In this document: in pieces, positions 1-7,753 of the stretch | Layout: each line of letters opens with the position of its first letter | Numbering within the stretch: the stretch's first letter is position 1 | Assembly: GCA_910588875.1 (NCBI GenBank) | Contig: CAJURT010000014.1 | Span: forward strand, 5,856-69,855 | From: an uncultured Lachnospiraceae bacterium | GTDB taxonomy: Bacteria; Bacillota; Clostridia; Lachnospirales; Lachnospiraceae | Reading direction: 5' to 3' | Length of the DNA stretch: 64,000 nucleotides | The notes under the pieces: generated by a model | Databases searched by the model: none | What the model was told of the DNA's origin: nothing | The model's input: the letters and a program-made list of their open reading frames with translations, nothing else | Position numbers and translations under genes: made by a program

Positions 1-64
1 GATGGCCGGAAAGAGGGAGGGAAGAAACGGGGTGGATGGGACGAAGGCGGGAGAGGAGGCGCCA

Positions 65-1939
65 ATGTTTGATATTGAGGAGGAATTGAAGAAACTTCCG
101 GCACAGCCGGGGGTATATATTATGCATGATAAGCGGGATGAGATCATATATGTAGGAAAGGCAATCAGTTTGAAAAACCGGGTGCGCCAGTATTTTCAGA
201 GCAGCCGCAACAAGACAGCCAAGATCGAGCAGATGGTCTCCAGGATTGCCCGTTTTGAATATATTATCACGGATTCGGAACTGGAGGCGCTGGTGCTGGA
301 ATGCAACCTGATTAAGGAGCACAGGCCGAAATACAACACCATGCTGAAGGACGACAAGGCGTACCCGTATATCAAGGTGACGGTGACGGAGGATTTCCCG
401 CGGGTGTTGTTTGCCAGGACCATGAAAAAAGACAAGAATAAGTATTTCGGGCCTTATACCAGCGCGGGGGCAGTGAAAGACACCATTGACCTGATCCATA
501 AGGTATATAAGATCCGGACATGCAGCAAGGCGCTGCCCCGGGATACCGGAAAAGACAGGCCATGCCTCAATTACCACATTAAACAGTGCGGCGCTCCCTG
601 CCAGGGCTGGGTCAGCAAGGAGGAGTACGGCAGGAATATTTCTCAGGTGCTGGAATTTTTGAACGGGCATTATGAGATTATGCTGTCCCTTTTGGAGGAG
701 AGGATGATGCAGGCCTCTTCGGAGATGGACTTTGAGAAGGCCATCGAGTACCGGGAGTTACTGGCAAGTGTCAAAAAGGTGGCCCAGAAGCAGAAGATCA
801 CCAGCAGCAGCATGCAGGACCGGGATATCATTGCCCTGGCCAGGGATGAGGAGGATGCCGTGGTGCAGGTGTTCTTTGTGCGGGAAGGGAAGCTGATCGG
901 GCGGGAGCATTTTCATATGGCAGTGGCCACGGCGGAGGACATCCCGCAGCTTTTGTCAGGGTTTATTAAGCAGTTTTATTCAGGGACGCCCTTTCTGCCG
1001 AAGGAGTTGTGGGTGCAGGCGGAGCCGGAGGACAGGGAGGTGATCTGCCACTGGCTCAGTGCCCGCAAGGGGCAAAAGGTCCATATCATAGTGCCGCAGA
1101 AGGGGGAGAAAGAGAGGCTGGTGGAACTGGCACAGAAGAACGCCGCCCTGGTGCTCTCCCAGGACAAGGAGAAGATCAAGAGGGAGGAACTGCGCACGGT
1201 GGGCGCCATGAACCAGATCGGGGGCTGGCTGGGCATAGGGCAGGTGCACCGGGTGGAGGCCTTCGATATCTCCAACATTTCCGGCTATGAATCCGTAGGA
1301 TCCATGGTGGTCTATGAGGACGGGAAGCCCAAGCGCAATGACTACCGGAAATTTAAGATCCGGACGGTAACCGGGCCAAATGATTATGCCTCCATGCGGG
1401 AGGTGCTGACGCGGCGTTTCAGCCATGGGCTGGAGGAGAAAAACCGCCTGCAAAAGGAAGGGGTGGGCAAAGAGGCAGGAAGCTTTACCCGCTTCCCGGA
1501 TCTGCTGATGATGGACGGAGGAAGGGGGCAGGTCAATATAGCCCTGGAGGTGCTAAAGGAACTGGATCTTGAGATCCCTGTCTGCGGCATGGTAAAGGAT
1601 GACAACCACCGTACCCGGGGGCTGTACTACCAAAATGTGGAAATACCGATTGACCGCCATTCGGAAGGCTTTAAGCTGATCACCCGGATCCAGGATGAGG
1701 CTCACCGTTTTGCCATCGAATACCATCGGAGCCTGCGGGGGAAAAGCCAGGTCCGTTCGTTACTGGATGATATACCTGGCATCGGGCCTGCACGCAGGAA
1801 AGCGCTCCTGCGCCATTTCAAATCCCTGGAGGCAATCGCCGCCGCCGGCGTGGAAGAACTCGCACAGGTCCCCGGCATGAACCGCCAGTCAGCGGAGCAT
1901 GTATATGGTTTTTTCCGGGGATCCGGGGATCCGGTTTAA
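65..1939 (+). CDS. uvrC: UvrABC system protein C (excinuclease subunit)
   Basis: Makes both incisions around bulky DNA lesions after UvrA/UvrB damage recognition. The 624-residue product is a normal UvrC length. The N-terminal GIY-YIG nuclease domain shows GVY at 16-18, YVG at 29-31 and Arg39. A UvrB-interacting UVR helix pair lies near residues 200-235, the RNase H-like second nuclease fills the C-terminal half, and a tandem helix-hairpin-helix ends the protein (IPGIGPARRKALL and QVPGMNRQSA). An in-frame ATG at position 2 would add 21 residues of Gly/Lys-rich sequence; I prefer ATG 65 because GAGGAGG sits 8 bases upstream and the protein then begins as UvrC usually does. Orthology is clear; only the start carries doubt. 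Confidence 0.96.
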   Translation: MFDIEEELKKLPAQPGVYIMHDKRDEIIYVGKAISLKNRVRQYFQSSRNKTAKIEQMVSRIARFEYIITDSELEALVLECNLIKEHRPKYNTMLKDDKAYPYIKVTVTEDFPRVLFARTMKKDKNKYFGPYTSAGAVKDTIDLIHKVYKIRTCSKALPRDTGKDRPCLNYHIKQCGAPCQGWVSKEEYGRNISQVLEFLNGHYEIMLSLLEERMMQASSEMDFEKAIEYRELLASVKKVAQKQKITSSSMQDRDIIALARDEEDAVVQVFFVREGKLIGREHFHMAVATAEDIPQLLSGFIKQFYSGTPFLPKELWVQAEPEDREVICHWLSARKGQKVHIIVPQKGEKERLVELAQKNAALVLSQDKEKIKREELRTVGAMNQIGGWLGIGQVHRVEAFDISNISGYESVGSMVVYEDGKPKRNDYRKFKIRTVTGPNDYASMREVLTRRFSHGLEEKNRLQKEGVGKEAGSFTRFPDLLMMDGGRGQVNIALEVLKELDLEIPVCGMVKDDNHRTRGLYYQNVEIPIDRHSEGFKLITRIQDEAHRFAIEYHRSLRGKSQVRSLLDDIPGIGPARRKALLRHFKSLEAIAAAGVEELAQVPGMNRQSAEHVYGFFRGSGDPV

Positions 1940-1960
1940 AACCATGCCCAAAACTTCATA

Positions 1961-1989
1961 ATGACAATCCGCGAGGGATATGATATAGT
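1961..1989 (+). promoter_or_regulatory. Candidate sigma-A promoter for hprK operon
   Basis: ATGACA at 1961-1966 and TATAGT at 1984-1989 are separated by 17 bases in the gap between uvrC and hprK. It is the best sigma-70-like match in that gap and would give a leader of about 55 bases. The -35 box is imperfect, so this is a suggestion only. Confidence 0.4.
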
Positions 1990-2052
1990 GTTACCAGGGT
2001 TACAAAAAAGGGAAGAAAGGCACAAAGAGGACAGGAAGGAGCCTGGGGAATC

Positions 2053-2982
2053 ATGTATGGTGTTACGATTACAGAACTGATTCAGAAAATGAATCTGAAA
2101 AATATCATTCCGGAGATTGATACGGACAAGGTAGTGCTGACCCATCCGGACGTAAACCGACCGGCATTGCAGCTGGCAGGTTTTTTTGACCATTTTGACA
2201 AGGAGAGGGTGCAGATCATCGGCTTTGTGGAGCAGGAGTATATAAAGACCCTGTCCCGGGAGCAGAAGGTGGGAAATTACGAGAAGCTTTTGGCCAGTGA
2301 GATTCCCTGCCTGGTGTATAGCCGTAACATGATGCCGGATGAAGACATGCAGGATCTCTGCCGCCGTTACCAGGTGCCGTGCTTGGTGTCGGACAAGACG
2401 ACCTCGGCGCTGATGGCAGAGGCAACACGGTGGCTGAATGTGAAGCTGGCGCCCTGTATCAGCATCCATGGAGTGCTGGTGGATGTGTTTGGCGAGGGAG
2501 TGCTGATCATGGGGGAGAGCGGGATCGGTAAGAGCGAGGCTGCCCTGGAACTGATCAAGCGGGGCCACCGGCTGGTGACGGACGATGTGGTGGAGATCCG
2601 CCGGGTCAGTGAGGACACGCTCATCGGCAGCGCACCGGATATCACGAAGCATTTCATAGAACTGAGGGGGATCGGGATTATCGACGTGAAAGCGCTGTAT
2701 GGCGTGGAGAGCGTCAAGGAGACACAGTCCATTGATATGGTAATCAAGCTGGAGGACTGGAGCCGGGATAAGGAATACGACCGCCTGGGGATGGAAGACC
2801 AGTATACGGAGTTTTTGGGCAATAAAGTGGTGTGCCATAATATCCCGATCCGCCCGGGAAGGAACCTGGCGATTATTGTGGAATCCGCAGCAGTGAATTA
2901 CCGCCAGAAAAAGATGGGGTATAATGCAGCCAGGGAACTGTATAACCGGGTACAGGCCAACCTGGGGCGGGCCCTGTCGTGA
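2053..2982 (+). CDS. hprK: HPr kinase/phosphorylase
   Basis: Phosphorylates and dephosphorylates Ser46 of HPr and Crh-type proteins in response to glycolytic intermediates, so driving carbon catabolite control in Firmicutes. The 309-residue protein has the P-loop GESGIGKS at 154-161 and the HPrK signature ELRGIGIIDVKALYG about 50 residues later. It starts a run of same-strand genes (hprK, murB, rapZ, whiA, HPr-like). A plausible substrate, the Ser46-bearing HPr paralogue, is four genes downstream, an arrangement that points to co-regulation. No sign of truncation. Confidence 0.96.
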   Translation: MYGVTITELIQKMNLKNIIPEIDTDKVVLTHPDVNRPALQLAGFFDHFDKERVQIIGFVEQEYIKTLSREQKVGNYEKLLASEIPCLVYSRNMMPDEDMQDLCRRYQVPCLVSDKTTSALMAEATRWLNVKLAPCISIHGVLVDVFGEGVLIMGESGIGKSEAALELIKRGHRLVTDDVVEIRRVSEDTLIGSAPDITKHFIELRGIGIIDVKALYGVESVKETQSIDMVIKLEDWSRDKEYDRLGMEDQYTEFLGNKVVCHNIPIRPGRNLAIIVESAAVNYRQKKMGYNAARELYNRVQANLGRALS

Positions 2983-3054
2983 CAGGGCAGGACATGATCG
3001 GGAAGGAAGCAGGAAGCAAAAGAGGATTATAATTAGGGAAATCGAGAGGGATGG

Positions 3055-3966
3055 ATGAGTAATTTTCAGCAGATGTTGAGCCAGGCGCTGGTGTCCGGGC
3101 AGCTTTGGACAGATGAGCCGATGAGCCGCCATACCACATTCCGGGTAGGCGGCCCGGCAGATTATTATGTGGAGGCGCAGACAGCGGCGGAACTGTCCCA
3201 GGTCCTGGGGCTCTGCCGCCGCCAGGAGGTGCCCTGCTATGTTGTGGGCAACGGCAGCAACCTGTTAGTGGGGGACGGGGGGTACCGGGGGGTGATCCTG
3301 TCGCTGGGGAAGCAGTTTTCCGGCGTGGAAAAAGCGGGGGAAGGGAAGCTTCTGGCTGGCGCCGGAGCCCTGCTGTCGGTGGTTGCGAAGACAGCCCTGA
3401 AGGAATCCCTGGCCGGCATGGAGTTCGCCTCCGGGATACCGGGGACTGTGGGCGGCGCAGTGGTGATGAACGCAGGCGCTTACGGTTCGGAACTGGCGGA
3501 TGTCTTAGGCTCTGTGATGCTTTTGGACCCGGAGGGGGAGGTGGGCAGGTTTTCCCCTGCCCAGCTGGAACTAGGGTACCGCAGCAGCAATATCCAGGCA
3601 CGGGGATTGGTGGTGCTGCAGGCGGAATTCAACCTGGAGCCGGGGGAGGAAAAGCAGATTGCAGGCCGCATGGAGGAGTTGGCAGCCCAGAGGAGGGCAA
3701 AGCAGCCATTGGAATATCCCAGCGCCGGAAGCACCTTTAAGCGGCCGGAAGGGTATTTTGCAGGCCGGCTGATCGAGGAGGCAGGGCTGCGGGGGTTCTG
3801 TGTGGGGGGCGCCCAGGTGTCGGAAAAGCATTGTGGGTTTGTGGTGAACCGGGGCTCTGCCACAGCGGCAGACCTGCGGCAATTGTTTCGTGAGGTACAG
3901 CGGCGGGTGCGGGAGCATTCCGGGGTGGAACTGGAATTAGAGGTGAAGCTTCTGGGGGACTTTTAG
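3055..3966 (+). CDS. murB: UDP-N-acetylenolpyruvoylglucosamine reductase
   Basis: FAD-dependent second committed step of peptidoglycan precursor synthesis: reduces UDP-GlcNAc-enolpyruvate to UDP-MurNAc with NADPH. The 303-residue protein is a type II (short) MurB. The FAD-binding region includes GNGSNLLVGDGGYRG and MNAGAYGSELADV, and the C-terminal substrate domain has PSAGSTFKRP carrying the catalytic Ser and a Glu near HSGVELELEVK. It lies 72 bases after hprK and 45 before rapZ, so it is probably cotranscribed with the catabolite-control genes, a link between wall synthesis and carbon status also seen in Bacillus, where the neighbouring yvc genes affect cell-wall metabolism. Confidence 0.95.
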   Translation: MSNFQQMLSQALVSGQLWTDEPMSRHTTFRVGGPADYYVEAQTAAELSQVLGLCRRQEVPCYVVGNGSNLLVGDGGYRGVILSLGKQFSGVEKAGEGKLLAGAGALLSVVAKTALKESLAGMEFASGIPGTVGGAVVMNAGAYGSELADVLGSVMLLDPEGEVGRFSPAQLELGYRSSNIQARGLVVLQAEFNLEPGEEKQIAGRMEELAAQRRAKQPLEYPSAGSTFKRPEGYFAGRLIEEAGLRGFCVGGAQVSEKHCGFVVNRGSATAADLRQLFREVQRRVREHSGVELELEVKLLGDF

Positions 3967-4011
3967 CAGGGGCCTGCCGGGGCACAAAAGAAAAGGTGGG
4001 AGGGAATTTAC

Positions 4012-4893
4012 ATGAAGCTGGTAATCGTTACAGGGATGTCCGGGGCAGGCAAGACGATTGCCCTTAAGATGCTGGAGGACCAGGGTTTCTATTGTGTGGA
4101 CAATCTGCCGATTCCCCTTTTGGAGCCCTTTGCGCAGCTGGCGGTACAACAGCCGTCCGTCCATGAACGGATTGCGCTGGGGATTGATATCCGCAGCGGG
4201 CAAGAACTGCCCCTGCTTTTGAATGTACTGGAGGATTGGAAGCAGAATGAGATGCCATGCCAGATCCTGTACCTGGATGCCAGCGATGAGACGCTGGTAA
4301 AGCGGTATAAGGAAACGAGGCGTTCCCATCCCCTGGCCGGGCGGGGCCGGGTGGACAGCGGGATCCGACAGGAAAGGGAGCGGCTGGGTTTCCTTAAGAA
4401 GAAGGCAGATATCATCATTGACACCAGCCAGCTGCTGACCAGGGAACTGCGCCAGGAACTGGAACGGATTTTTTCAGAAGACCAGGGGTATGGGAACCTG
4501 TTTATCACCGTTCTGTCATTTGGGTACAAATATGGGATCCCGGCGGATGCGGACCTGGTATTTGATGTGAGGTTTTTGCCAAATCCCTATTATGTGGAGG
4601 AACTGCGCCAGCATACAGGGGAGGAGGCTACCGTACAGGCCTATGTCTGCCAGGGAGGGACGGCGGATGAGTTCCTGAATAAACTTTACGATATGCTGGA
4701 ATTCCTGATCCCCAACTATGTGCTGGAGGGGAAAAACCAGCTGGTGATTGCAATTGGGTGTACCGGCGGCAAGCACCGTTCTGTGACCATAGCAGGGGCG
4801 GTTTACCAATATCTGAGCCGCCATGAGGAATTTGGCCTGAAAATTGAGCACAGGGATATCGAGAAGGACCGGGTGCGGAAAGAACAGGGGTGA
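4012..4893 (+). CDS. rapZ: RapZ/YvcJ family nucleotide-binding protein
   Basis: P-loop protein of the RapZ/YvcJ family. In E. coli RapZ is an RNase E adapter that controls the GlmZ sRNA and so glucosamine-6-phosphate synthase; in Bacillus YvcJ binds and hydrolyses nucleotides and affects competence. The 293-residue protein shows the N-terminal Walker A GMSGAGKT (residues 8-15) and the C-terminal signature GCTGGKHRSV. It precedes whiA by 4 bases. In Bacillus subtilis yvcK (glmR) lies between the two genes; here it is absent from this position. The RNA-binding role has not been shown in this lineage. Confidence 0.94.
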   Translation: MKLVIVTGMSGAGKTIALKMLEDQGFYCVDNLPIPLLEPFAQLAVQQPSVHERIALGIDIRSGQELPLLLNVLEDWKQNEMPCQILYLDASDETLVKRYKETRRSHPLAGRGRVDSGIRQERERLGFLKKKADIIIDTSQLLTRELRQELERIFSEDQGYGNLFITVLSFGYKYGIPADADLVFDVRFLPNPYYVEELRQHTGEEATVQAYVCQGGTADEFLNKLYDMLEFLIPNYVLEGKNQLVIAIGCTGGKHRSVTIAGAVYQYLSRHEEFGLKIEHRDIEKDRVRKEQG

Positions 4894-4897
4894 GGAT

Positions 4898-5863
4898 TTG
4901 TCATTTTCATCGAAAGTGAAGGAGGAACTTTCCCGGCAGCTGAGCACAGCCCGTCACTGTCAGATTGCAGAGATTGCGGCGATTATCAGCCTCTGCGGGC
5001 GGATCCAGATTTCGGAACATGACAGATTTTGTATAAAAATCCATACAGAAAATGCAGCAGTCGCAAGAAAGTACTTTACATTATTGCAAAAAACATTTAA
5101 TATAAATACTGATGTTTCCATTCGTCAGGGCATGGAGGTTCGCAAAAGCCGGGTCTATACCGTGGGGATCCGCAGGCACCAGGACGCAATCCGGGTGCTT
5201 CGGGCCGTCAAACTGGTGGACCATACCGGTGAGATCGAGGAGAACCTGTCCCTGGCGCAGAACGTGGTCATTCAGCAGAATTGCTGCCGGCGTGCCTTTA
5301 TCCGGGGGGCGTTTCTGGCCGCCGGTTCGATCAGTGACCCGGAAAAGTTTTACCATTTTGAGATTGCCTGTGCCACAGAAGCCAAGGCAGTCCAGCTGCA
5401 GGGACTGATCCGCTCTTTTGGCCTGGATGCCAGGATTGTACAGAGAAAGAAGTACTTCGTGGCATATATCAAGGAGGGCAGTCAGATTGTAGATATCCTG
5501 AATGTGATGGAGGCGCCGGTTTCCCTGATGGAACTGGAGAACATACGGATTCTCAAGGAGATGCGGGGGAGTGTGAACCGGCAGGTCAACTGCGAGACGG
5601 CGAATATCCATAAGACGGTATCCGCAGCGGTCAGGCAGGTGGAGGATATCACCATCATACGGGATAAAATAGGTTTTGACAGCCTGCCGGAGAATCTCAG
5701 GGAGATTGCCCGGCTGCGCCTGGAAAAACCGGAGGCAACATTGAAAGAGCTGGGGGAAGCTCTTGAACCGCCTGTAGGGAAATCCGGTGTCAATCACCGG
5801 CTGCGCAAGCTTGGCAGCCTGGCGGAGAAGCTTCGGAACGGCAGATCAGCTACAGAGGCGTGA
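4898..5863 (+). CDS. whiA: DNA-binding protein WhiA
   Basis: WhiA is a conserved Gram-positive DNA-binding protein: sporulation regulator in Streptomyces, cell division and chromosome segregation factor in Bacillus. It has a degenerate LAGLIDADG homing-endonuclease-like N-terminal domain and a C-terminal helix-turn-helix (GEALEPPVGKSGVNHRLRKL). I choose a TTG start at 4898: AGGGG at 4886-4890 gives 7-base spacing and the protein then begins LSFSSKVKEEL, the usual WhiA start, for 321 residues. The in-frame ATG at 4844 would add 18 residues inside rapZ and lacks a ribosome site. The rapZ stop overlaps the ribosome-binding region, suggesting translational coupling. Confidence 0.93.
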   Translation: MSFSSKVKEELSRQLSTARHCQIAEIAAIISLCGRIQISEHDRFCIKIHTENAAVARKYFTLLQKTFNINTDVSIRQGMEVRKSRVYTVGIRRHQDAIRVLRAVKLVDHTGEIEENLSLAQNVVIQQNCCRRAFIRGAFLAAGSISDPEKFYHFEIACATEAKAVQLQGLIRSFGLDARIVQRKKYFVAYIKEGSQIVDILNVMEAPVSLMELENIRILKEMRGSVNRQVNCETANIHKTVSAAVRQVEDITIIRDKIGFDSLPENLREIARLRLEKPEATLKELGEALEPPVGKSGVNHRLRKLGSLAEKLRNGRSATEA

Positions 5864-5894
5864 AGGTGCGCCTGAAGAAATGAGGAGGATTATT

Positions 5895-6152
5895 ATGCAA
5901 AAAAAGACAATCACCATCGGTCTTTCGACAGGACTGGAAGCCAGGCCGGTAGCGATGCTGGTACAGATTGCCAGTCAGTACGAAAGTGCAATCTATGTGG
6001 AGGAGCAGAATGCCAGAGTTAATGCCAAAAGCATTATGGGCATGATGACTCTTGGCATGAAAAGCGGCGATGTACTTACCATTTCTGCGGATGGAACGGA
6101 TGAATTGGCTGCAATGAAGGAGATTGAGTGTTATCTTCTGGGGGCAAATTGA
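5895..6152 (+). CDS. crh: Crh-like HPr paralogue with Glu15
   Basis: An 85-residue HPr-fold protein. Canonical HPr carries GLHARPA with His15 as the PTS phospho-acceptor; here the motif reads GLEARPV, so residue 15 is Glu (codon GAA). Ser46, the HprK site, is intact in NAKSIMG. Crh of Bacillus has the same logic (Gln15 with Ser46) and lies directly after the yvcJ-K-L genes, the same position as here after rapZ-whiA. The protein therefore should not relay phosphate in the PTS but could be phosphorylated by the HprK encoded upstream and act as a CcpA corepressor or metabolic effector. ATG 5895 follows GAGGAGGA; an upstream in-frame ATG inside whiA is ignored. The symbol is assigned by residue pattern and synteny. 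Confidence 0.85.
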   Translation: MQKKTITIGLSTGLEARPVAMLVQIASQYESAIYVEEQNARVNAKSIMGMMTLGMKSGDVLTISADGTDELAAMKEIECYLLGAN

Positions 6153-6213
6153 GGGTTTGCCCGGCTCGGGGTGTGGGCAGAGATTGGGGATGACATTTAC
6201 ACATATAGGGGCG

Positions 6214-6241
6214 GGGGCGGCTTGGCCGCCCCTGTTTTTTT
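6214..6241 (+). terminator. Rho-independent terminator after crh-like gene
   Basis: Eight-base GC arms GGGGCGGC and GCCGCCCC with loop TTG (6214-6232), then a T run at 6235-6241. It ends the hprK-crh unit. Confidence 0.88.
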
Positions 6242-6304
6242 CTTTCAGGCATACTCTATGAAAGAGAGCAAGATTTTGATAAAATGTAGGAAAAGGAGGC
6301 AGGC

Positions 6305-7078
6305 ATGAGGATTTTAATGATTCGCCACGGGGATCCGGATTATGAGAGGGATACCCTGACAGAGAAAGGGCATCGGGAGGCGGCTTTGCTGGCAGAACTG
6401 GCGCCGGGGCTGGGACTGGGGGACTGTTACCAGTCACCCCTTGGCAGGGCGCAGGCAACGGCGGCCTATTGCCTGGAGAAGCTGGGGAAAGAGGCGGTTA
6501 CCCTGGAATGGCTGCGGGAATTTCCGGCTAAGGTGGATATCAATGGCTCTGAAATACTTCAGGGGGCGTACACGGACACAAAAAGGGAGGGGGAGCATTT
6601 TGGCACGCGTATTGCCTGGGATATGGTGCCCTCTTACTGGGCAGAGCAGGCAGTGTATGCGGACCGGGAGGGATGGCGCCATTCAGAGGCAGCCCGGTGC
6701 AGTGACCTGGTTTCCGTCTACGATTCCGTGGCAACAGGGCTGGATAAGCTTTTGGAGCAGTACGGGTATGTGAAGGAGGGGCACCATTACCGTGTGGTGA
6801 AGGAGAACACGGGGACGGTTACGTTCTTTTGCCATTTCGGAATTACCTGTGTGCTGCTCTCCCATCTGTGGGACGTTTCCCCTTTTCTTCTCTGGCATAC
6901 CTTGGCGCTGGCTCCCACATCTGTGACGGAAGTGGTGACAGAAGAGCGGCAGCAGGGGATCGCCATATTCCGAGCCCTGCGGCTGGGGGATATCTCCCAT
7001 TTGTATGCGGGCGGGGAAGAGCCTTCATTTTCGGCCAGGTTTTGCGAGACGTATGGGAATCGGGGACAGAGGCATTAG
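6305..7078 (+). CDS. Histidine phosphatase family protein
   Basis: Branch-1 histidine phosphatase/phosphoglycerate-mutase fold, 257 residues. The catalytic RHG motif is at the N-terminus (MIRHGDPDY), followed by the usual TEKGHREA stretch, and the second active-site His is likely the one in FCHFGITC. Members dephosphorylate many small phosphorylated metabolites, and the substrate cannot be read from sequence. It is 33 bases ahead of the aldolase gene and on the same strand, so it probably belongs to the same unit as the aldolase, dehydrogenase and isomerase and may act on a sugar phosphate of that pathway; that link is inference from context. Confidence 0.85.
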   Translation: MRILMIRHGDPDYERDTLTEKGHREAALLAELAPGLGLGDCYQSPLGRAQATAAYCLEKLGKEAVTLEWLREFPAKVDINGSEILQGAYTDTKREGEHFGTRIAWDMVPSYWAEQAVYADREGWRHSEAARCSDLVSVYDSVATGLDKLLEQYGYVKEGHHYRVVKENTGTVTFFCHFGITCVLLSHLWDVSPFLLWHTLALAPTSVTEVVTEERQQGIAIFRALRLGDISHLYAGGEEPSFSARFCETYGNRGQRH

Positions 7079-7111
7079 CTGCCTATATACAAAGAGAGGG
7101 GAGGAACGGTT

Positions 7112-7732
7112 ATGGAGGAGTATGGAAGACAGCTTTCAGCGCTGAAGCAGGAGGTGCTGAACACGGCCAAGAAGGCATACCGGGAGAAACTGATGGCAGG
7201 AACCAGCGGGAATATGAGCGTGTTCTGGCCGGAGCGGGGATGGATGGTGATCACACCGGGATCTTATGATTATGAGATCATGGAGGAAAAGGATATTGTG
7301 GTCACAGACCTGGACGGGCAGGTGGTGGAGGGCTGCCATAAGCCGTCTTCGGAGTGGAGGATGCATGGGGAGATCTATAAACACCTGCCCCATGTCAGGG
7401 CAGTGGTGCACACCCATTCTCCCTATGCCACCAGCTTTGCGGTGAACCACCAGGAGATCCCGGTAGTGCTGATTGAAATGATTCCTTTTTTGAAGGGGAA
7501 GCTGGAGGTCAGCGCCTATGCCGAGCAGGGAAGCGCCCAGGTGGGGCTGAATGCGGTGCCCATCCTGGAGCGGAAGAATGCCTGCCTGATGGCAAACCAC
7601 GGGGTGGTGGCAGTAGGGGAGACCATGGCCTCGGCTTATACCAACAGCGTGTATGTGGAGGACACGGCCAGGATATACCATATGGCCCTCCAGGCCGGGA
7701 GGCCGGTGGTGATTCCGGGATACGAAGAATAA
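7112..7732 (+). CDS. Class II aldolase/adducin family (fuculose-1-P aldolase-like)
   Basis: Zinc-dependent aldolase of the L-fuculose-1-phosphate/MtnB superfamily, 206 residues. Metal ligands are visible as His100 and His102 (HTHSPYAT) and His153 (ANHGVV), with the likely catalytic Glu81 in SSEWRMH. Such enzymes cleave ketose-1-phosphates to DHAP and an aldehyde. Beside an MtnA-type isomerase the likely substrate is 5-methylthioribulose-1-phosphate or 5-deoxyribulose-1-phosphate, giving DHAP plus methylthioacetaldehyde or acetaldehyde (the DHAP shunt known from Rhodospirillum, some E. coli and Bacillus). A dehydratase role as in classical MtnB is less likely, because mtnW/X/D-type partners are not seen in this window. 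Substrate is inferred. Confidence 0.85.
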   Translation: MEEYGRQLSALKQEVLNTAKKAYREKLMAGTSGNMSVFWPERGWMVITPGSYDYEIMEEKDIVVTDLDGQVVEGCHKPSSEWRMHGEIYKHLPHVRAVVHTHSPYATSFAVNHQEIPVVLIEMIPFLKGKLEVSAYAEQGSAQVGLNAVPILERKNACLMANHGVVAVGETMASAYTNSVYVEDTARIYHMALQAGRPVVIPGYEE

Positions 7733-7753
7733 GGGACAGAGAAAGGAAAAAGG

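Noticed and set aside
1936..3132. 398-codon open frame on the minus strand
   Set aside because: Antisense to hprK, which has unmistakable motifs. The His/Pro/Leu-rich translation is the usual shadow of a GC-rich gene.
6600..6615. Sigma-54-like promoter TGGCACGCGTATTGC with GG-N10-GC spacing
   Set aside because: It lies inside the histidine phosphatase coding sequence, is 500 bases from the next gene start, and no enhancer-binding protein gene or upstream activator site is seen. A chance match within codons is more likely.
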